From Tanypteryx hageni (Eukaryota > Arthropoda > Insecta > Odonata > Petaluridae), in contig CM054116.1 of the NCBI GenBank assembly GCA_028673005.1, positions 129,433,547 through 129,497,546 on the forward strand: a DNA stretch of 64,000 nt. The letters are read 5' to 3'. The notes under the pieces were generated by a model, which saw nothing but the letters and a program-made list of their open reading frames with translations, did not search any database and was not told the DNA's origin. The translations under genes were made by a program, and so were the position numbers. This document shows positions 57,961 to 64,000 of this stretch, piece after piece (positions within the stretch are counted from its first letter, which is position 1; each line of letters starts with the position of its first letter).

Positions 57961-60594
57961 TCTTCTTCCCCGCATTGGCGCCCTATCCAGCGCTCTGCCA
58001 TAGGATATATGGAAAACAACCACTGACGGGTCATAAACTCCAGATTAATATTCCACTCTAAAACTCGCTTTAAGGCACCTTGGTAGTCGTGGAATCTTGA
58101 TAATTACGCTTTGACGACTTAAGAAGTATTTTTACATGCAGTGCGCTCAGCAAAGGCCAACTTTATTCGAGTTTTCGCCATTAAAAATTTAAGCATAGGA
58201 AAATCCATAAGTATCCTTTGCTGCCTCATCACGTGACCAGCTGTTGAAGATTGGTCCAATTTTCAGTTTTAGTTATTTCGTAATTGTATAATTTCTGACC
58301 AATATGTTGACCTTAAATTAGAAAATAAAGATTGCAGTCGTGCATGTCGATTCAGAAACTTGCAAATATAATATTTAACAGTATATTCATAAGATTATTT
58401 ACTAAAATCTGGTTTGATTTTGAGTTTCAGATATTATATTGCTAAACTTTTCTACTTAATTGTATTAAGTCGGAAAAATTAACCTGTTGTACAATTGCAG
58501 ACATGAGTGCAAAAACGCGCTAACCCACACTTTTTTAAATGGAGACACTTGAGTTAAAGGATACTTTCCGAAATAACAGCAAAAATTTCAATTACATTAT
58601 CAAAATCTTCCGTGACGTCAATCCAGTCAGGGATAGTTTGTATACGCAATGTTCAACAGATAGTAGCACTTATCAACAATTTTTTTCATTTTTAGGGTTA
58701 GCCTCAATTGTGTAATAAAACAGCATGATCTCATGCTGACAAATTCCTGAAAAATTTTCTTCACATAACCATTCATTATTCAATCGATAGTAGAAATCGA
58801 TCATTTGAAAGTATTCGTACTGAGAAGAATACCACCCTGGAACCAGAACTTTCCGTCGGAGAGACGAGGCAGTAAGAGAAGATTGTAGTGCCTATCATCT
58901 TCGTTGGAGACACAGGACGTCTTCGTTCTCAAACCAACACATACTTACGCACCATGCTCCTCCGTGAAACCCCTCTCTCTTCCACTCCTTGCTGTCGAAT
59001 TGGCTCGCCACCAAATAGGTCTCATTTTCCCTCCGCTCCTGACAAACTCCCGAAATCAAACGCACAAACCGTCTCTCTCTCTCTCGACGCCTCTCTCTCT
59101 CCCTCGACGCCTCTCCCTCCGAGGAGCACCTTACTTTTGACATGACTCTATCGAATTTTTCAAACACATTATTCCAAACTCCCTGCCTCACCCTTACTCT
59201 ATCTACTTCCCATGACGGTGGAAAACCATGCCAATGCCCACTCCTATCTTAAGTCTATATCTACCTGTCTTTCTTTCGCCCTTCTCCTCCCCATTCCCCC
59301 TCTCCCTTCTCCATCCCATTTACTTTATCTCGCCATCCCTCACGCCGTCTATTCTCAACTGCATTTCTTATTACTTCAATTGATGCATATATCTCCAAAA
59401 TTTCCAGTTTCCTTTTTTATCACTTCATTTTTTTCTTATCGCCTTTAAAATAATGAAATTTCTTTTCTATACGCAAAGAATTGTTTAAAATACTTCAGGG
59501 ATATATAAGACATTTACTTTCATCAATCTTGCATTTTTCTTAATGGAATTTTAATTTTAAGGCCTTCATGTTTCAAGATTGGATTTTTTAAATCCGGAAT
59601 CAGTTAACAAGAGTTTTATAGAATAAAATTAAACTGACAAGATAAAAATTCAAGTCCAACCTCTTGTTCACATATCGCATCTTAAATTATTATTAAAAGC
59701 GCAATTACTGGACTTCTTTTAGATTAAATAATTCTCCGTTGTTTTAGTGCTGAATCTTATAGCAATTTAATATTTTTAAATATGACATTATATCACATTA
59801 AAAGCTTCCAAGATCTGCTCGCTGCAATGTCATTTGCATATTTTTCGTCGACTTCTCCGAGATCTTGCATCTCAATCCTCAAACATTTCCTCCCTCCGAT
59901 TTCTGAAAGAACTCTGTGTTTACATCCATCGGCACAACTGCATCCGCTTCTTTCACTGCAGTATAATTGAACTGTATTTGAAGGACTTCTTTTGCTTTTT
60001 GATTTGAATAGAGCCTTATTATCCTTTCTTCGAGGATATCTGCTTGGTAGGATTCTATATAAATAGATAAATGTCGTAAACATCGAATTTAAAATCTTGA
60101 CGAAAATGAATTGAATTATCGTGGATAAGTGTCGATTTTTCACCACTACATTTTCTATGAAATTATGCGCCATCATTTTTACATTTGGTTTCCCACACAA
60201 ACCTTTGTAAGTCGGTATTTGTCATAGCAGACAGATATACAACATTCGGAATTCATTACACTTTGCTTTCTAATGTCGCATGTGTCACAGTATTAAGAAC
60301 ATATACTGAACTGCTGTGGGGTCCAAAGGCAAGGGACAAAAGTATATGATCGATTTATTGCGCTCTTTCTTTAGCTTCGACCAAATCCAATAATCCCTAC
60401 GCACTTTGGATCCCATTTACCGAAAAGTCGGGGGACGTCTATTGCGTCATATGTGCGACAAGATCTGCCGATCTTCTCGAAGAGGCCAAGAGAAAGGCTT
60501 TCCCGAACTGAAAAATGAGTACCGATCGTGAGATGTCCTTATGGCATTTTCAAAAGCACCCTGTCATAAAATTTATATAATCCATCCTCTGAGA
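57961..60594. other. No gene recognised
   Basis: AT-rich with a GC-richer patch at 58850-59200 that includes a duplicated CTCTCTCTCTCGACGCCTCT motif (about 59071-59112). ORFs there overlap on both strands and have no recognisable domain. Confidence 0.45.
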
Positions 60595-60756
60595 GAAATA
60601 GAGAGAGAAGGAGAAAAAGAGAGGGGAAAAAAAGAGAGAGAAATAGAGAGAGAGAGGGAGAAAAAGAGATAGAGTGATAGAGAGAGAGGGAGAAAAAGAG
60701 AGAGAGAGAGAGAGAGAAAAAAAGAGAGAGAGAGAGAGAGAAAGAGAAAAAAAGAG
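60595..60756. repeat. GA/AAAGAGAG microsatellite
   Basis: About 160 bp of GAGAGAGAAAAAGAGAG. The ORFs over it are serine/leucine/phenylalanine runs. Confidence 0.9.
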
Positions 60757-61710
60757 ACTTTTTTGTTTCTTCTGTATTGCTGTCATAGGAGCTTCGTTCC
60801 ATATACGCACTAGAGGCTTTTTCCTGCATTCATAGTCGTTTCTTACTCAAGAAGATAAGATTTTATTCATGAAAATATTTATTCATACATTTGGTTGTGT
60901 ATTATATTCACGTCGCTTTAATTTTTTCACGAATGATCACGATTTCATGAATAAAGAGAGCGAATAAACAAGTAAAATATACTTCCTGATTTACTGCGAA
61001 AATTTACTGTTCCAAGTTGGAGGTCGAAGCCAAAAACAACACGTTCACCAAATTTTAGATAACAACAAACAAAACAGCTTACAAGAGGTTTTATTTTTAT
61101 TTATACAGTTTTAGCTAAGTTTAATTAAAAGGAATTCTATTTATAAAAATATTATTGATAAAAATCGGTAAATGTATAAAATAAACGCCAATATTCGTCG
61201 CCGATTTTTATTTAAATTAAATGTCGATACTAATGTTCTTTTTTGGCGTGTTTCGTTTCCACCGCGAACGCCTATTATAGCGTCGTTCAGTCCGTCTGTC
61301 GTTACGCATGTTCGTTCTCGGATTCTACAGAACTGTTTTTTATAAACTTTTAGTATTTAAGACCTTTTTGCAAAAACAATATGAAAATTGCATAAATATA
61401 AAGTGTTATTATTATTATCTCTTTTAGTTAAATATAATTAGAAAAAATTCAGTTTTAAAACTTTTCCAGATAAAAATCTATAAAATGTATTGAAATAAAC
61501 GTCGATGTTCGTCGTTAATGTTTAGGAATAATAAACTATGTTAGTGGTCACTTTTCAAGAAATATTAACATCGAAAACAACCAAGCATACTAATATGCTG
61601 AATTTTAGGATAATAAGCCCAGTGAGCGCCCACCAATAAGAAGACTTCGGGTTGGCGAACTACTGGGGGTGTCGAAGTTACACACGTAAAACAAACAGAA
61701 GAACAAAAAG
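60757..61710. other. No gene recognised
   Basis: AT-rich. It includes a short TTAGTCCGTCTGTCG-like stretch near 61285 (CAGTCCGTCTGTCG), similar to those near 3220, 6680 and 45060. Confidence 0.45.
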
Positions 61711-61743
61711 CACGGAAGCTTTCGGGGGTGATCCCTTCGTCAG
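61711..61743 (-). other. Hammerhead-core-like motif
   Basis: The minus strand reads CTGACGA, then AGGGATCACCCCC, then GAAAGCTTCC. CTGANGA and GAAA are the invariant hammerhead core strings. GGG/CCC can form stem II around AUCA, and AAGCTT is self-complementary, as in the short stem III of dimeric hammerheads in Penelope-like elements. No convincing stem I was found. Confidence 0.4.
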
Positions 61744-62065
61744 CACGAGAGAGACAACTGATGGCAGTGACACTGGGTGGAGGCATGGGGGTGGAAGGGT
61801 AGTGTGGAAAATTCGGGGATTGGAAGATGCGGAGGGGGTGGGAGAGTGGCCGAAAAGGAGTGAAAGCAAAGGTTGAGGCAAGGGGGAGTGAAGGAGTTTA
61901 AAAGATGGATGGGATGTTACCTTACCTACCAACTACATTGTTAAACCTTAAAATCCAAATGTTAAATCTGTCCCTATAGCTTCATGGGTGATTTGGAGGC
62001 TTTTATTACTTTCTCCATACGTAGTCCCCTGGACACGTTTTGACCATTTTCTCGATGATGTATGG
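61744..62065. other. No recognised feature
   Basis: Purine-rich at 61760-61900, then unique sequence up to the hAT terminus. The last octamer ATGTATGG (62058-62065) should be the left target duplication of the hAT. Confidence 0.4.
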
Positions 62066-64000
62066 CAGGGGTTCCCAACCTTTTTGTAACCTAGAGCACA
62101 TTTTACAATACTGGTGGGGCGGCGGGCACCATCTACTTTTTCAGAGCAAATTTATAGTTGGATATAGTTAATAATACATATAATACATTTAAAAAATATT
62201 TAATTCTAACTGTAATTTTAACTGGTAAAACATAAAAAATAATTTTTAAATTCTTATGTTAAATGAATACAAAATTTAGAATGTAAACTTTATTACATTA
62301 TATAAAAAAATTTCATAAAAAATATCAATCTCAAAGTCAGTGTGATCTTTGGCATTGCATTTCATTGGCCAGTGCCTCATAATTAGGAGAATACGATGAC
62401 ATTCCTGTTCGTGCACAATCATCAAGATGCTCATCAGTGAGTCGAGATCTATACTTTGATTTTATGATATTCATGGTTGAAAACAATGATTCGCAAAGAT
62501 ATGTGGAACCGAAAAAACGATTTAATTTTGTATGCTGCTCTTTTTAAGAACGAAACTTTTTTCTGTCCACTAGATTCCAGAAGTTGTCATCTGATATGAG
62601 TGATTTTAGCATAATGTCGTTCTGAAGATCCAAAATTTCCAGCTCCAGTTCTTCAGTCCTTGCTTGAACAAGCTCTGAAATGTATGCAGCTATTTCTATT
62701 ACATTTACTTGGCAAGTAAAGGGATTGATAAAGAAGAAGACTATTGACTCGATGATAGTAAACTGCTGAAATCTCTTTTCAAACTGTTCTTTAAGTACTT
62801 GAAGGTGCTTAACAAATGGTGGCAAGTTAAATTCACTGTCGCCTACCATTTTCTTCATATTTGGAAAATGCACAAGAGATCCCATCTGCAAATGTGATAT
62901 CCACAAAGCCAGTTTTGCTTTAAATGAGTTTATAGAGCCTATCATTGTAGCAACATGTTTGTCTTTTCCTTGCAGCTCCAAGTTTAAAGAATTCAATTTT
63001 TCCATGATGTCTGTGAGAAAACTCAAATCCACCAGCCAGCAAGAGTCAGTTAGTTTATCGAAATTCTCATTGTTTGCGTTAAGATACTTTTTTATTTCTT
63101 CAATCAAGCTTAAAAATCTTGTAAGAACTTTACCTTTACTGAGCCAACGTACTTCAGTATGCAGAATAAGATCAGGTTCTTTATCTTCAATATCTTCTAT
63201 TAGGGCCTTGAAAAGTCTGTGGTGCAAAGGGGCTGCTCGAATAGAGTTGATTATTTTGGTAACTATTTTCATAACGTGTCCAAAGGGAAGTATTTTACTG
63301 CACAAAGCTTCCAGATGGATAATACAGTGGTAGGACATGAAGTTTGGAAATGAATGATCTTTCTTGCAGAGGGCAATAAATCCATTGATATTACCAACCA
63401 TTGCTGGTGCCCCATCGGTGGTTATCGCAGATAGCTTGTGTAAAGGCATATCTATCGACATGGCGTATGTTCTGAAGGTATTATAAATATCCGCACCCGT
63501 TGTTTGTCCTTTTATGGGCAATATTTTCAGTAGATCTTCTTTTACAGTGAAGTTACTAAATACCATTCTCACCATAACTGCTAACTGTACTGTGTCTGAT
63601 TCATCTGTTGATTCGTCAAATTGTAAAGAGAACCAGTCACATATTTCCAAGTCATTTTTTAACTGAGTTTAAATATCCGTTGAAATTTCATGTATTCTTC
63701 TTGTGACAGTGTTATTTGACAACTGTAAGTCTTCTACTGCTGACATAATCTCACGTTTGTTAGAAAATCCCTCAAATAAACAATCAGCTGGGGTCAAAAA
63801 TGCTTCTTTTAACAACTCACCATCCTGGAGTGGCTTTTTCTTCTTTGCGAGCATGTGAGAAATTTTGTGAGAAGCAATGGTCGCATTTTTAGATTTTACC
63901 ACATGTCTAGTGAAAACTGACTGTTGGGCAGACAGGTTTAATTTTAGTTCATTTATTCTTTTCGTTCTTATTTCAGAATTAAGTGGATAATTCGTATTAA
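62066..64000 (-). mobile_element. GTF2IRD2-like (Charlie-group) hAT transposon, runs off the window
   Basis: The left terminus CAGGGGTTCCCAACCTTTTT is a classical Charlie-type hAT end. About 270 bp inside it, the stop codon of a hAT transposase gene on the minus strand begins (62337). The gene continues to the window edge, so the 5' part and the right terminus lie beyond 64000. The element was full-length or nearly so when inserted. Confidence 0.8.
62337..64000 (-). pseudogene. hAT transposase, GTF2IRD2-like, disrupted and partial
   Basis: Reading from the window edge on the minus strand: an open N-terminal part (KRINELKLNLSAQQSVFT, then SHMLAKKKKPLQDGELLKE) ends at a TAA (63671-63669). The same frame then continues: DESTD (first catalytic Asp), TDGAPAM (second Asp), a CIIH motif and EVRWL. 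At 62546-62544 another TAA appears, created by a 1-base frame shift there that is reversed by an extra T in a six-T run (minus strand, plus 62512-62517). The normal frame resumes with FGSTYLCESLFST and YRSRLTDEHL (hAT dimerisation domain) and ends at 62337. Such proteins cut and paste their own element. One nonsense codon and two small indels make this copy inactive. GTF2IRD2 is a domesticated relative in mammals; here the terminus shows a transposon, not a host gene. Confidence 0.88.

Noticed and set aside
62544..63902. A domesticated host GTF2IRD2-type gene
   Set aside because: The reading frame carries a stop and frame shifts, and a hAT terminus (CAGGGGTTCCCAACC) sits at its 3' side, so it is a decayed transposon copy.
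1..64000. CRISPR arrays, bacterial operons, prophage or integrated virus
   Set aside because: There are no direct-repeat/spacer arrays, no dense co-directional ORFs, and no gag/env or viral structural gene patterns. Content is that of an animal repeat-rich region.

Overview
This window is eukaryotic, AT-rich and almost without genes. It looks like arthropod (probably insect) intergenic or intronic DNA. The evidence is the mix of repeats: a CR1/Jockey-type LINE, a second endonuclease-type LINE family, PiggyBac-like remnants flanked by TTAA, several hAT MITEs, a GTF2IRD2-like hAT transposase, a mariner-type MITE, a Helitron-like fragment, and very long polypyrimidine or polypurine tracts. I found no host protein-coding exon, rRNA, tRNA or CRISPR array that I can defend. 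The species cannot be named from this sequence. All identifications come from reading motifs and comparing parts of the window with each other; no database search was possible.

Layout. 0-5 kb: a PiggyBac-like remnant (195-793) carrying a decayed cysteine-rich C-terminus, a hAT MITE (1462-1782), a fold-back with the GAAACCGGTC motif (4080-4250) and a LINE 3' end (4362-4585). 5-14 kb: AT-rich sequence with a pyrimidine tract (7620-8290), a solo pogo/Tigger-like end (10598) and a GA-rich minisatellite (12603-13150). 14-17 kb: a nested structure, in which a long-inverted-repeat element (14275-16326) has two hAT MITEs inserted at mirror-image positions of its arms, followed by another hAT MITE (16617-16863). 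17-31 kb: a hAT MITE with a perfect 8-bp target duplication (19941-20197), an unclassified repeat family (21740-22400 and 27295-27740), a frameshifted Helitron-like N-terminus (22719-23190) and a LINE C-terminal remnant (29690-30570).

31-41 kb: a 180-bp mariner-type MITE (31591-31770), a small hairpin element (34361-34450), a second LINE C-terminal remnant (39440-40550), and an RT-core fragment (40616-40880) cut at a TTAA by a PiggyBac-like end. 41-46 kb: two tandem ~1-kb units, each built of six ~145-bp subrepeats. The first unit is interrupted by a 5'-truncated CR1-like LINE (41684-44600) whose endonuclease/RT frame is still open. This is the only long convincing ORF. The second unit preserves the empty insertion site.

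46-64 kb: a duplicated GA-rich block, two PiggyBac-like remnants (48295-48814, 51413-51973), a ~600-bp CTC-rich minisatellite (53285-53870), a ~1.75-kb CTT-rich array with a higher-order repeat (55240-56990), a GA tract (60595-60755), a hammerhead-core-like motif (61711-61743, minus) and, at the right edge, a GTF2IRD2-like hAT transposon (62066 to beyond 64000) disabled by a stop codon and two compensating frameshifts.

The genes do not form a pathway. What the window records is successive insertion and decay of mobile elements, and several insertion events can be reconstructed from target-site duplications or paralogous empty sites.
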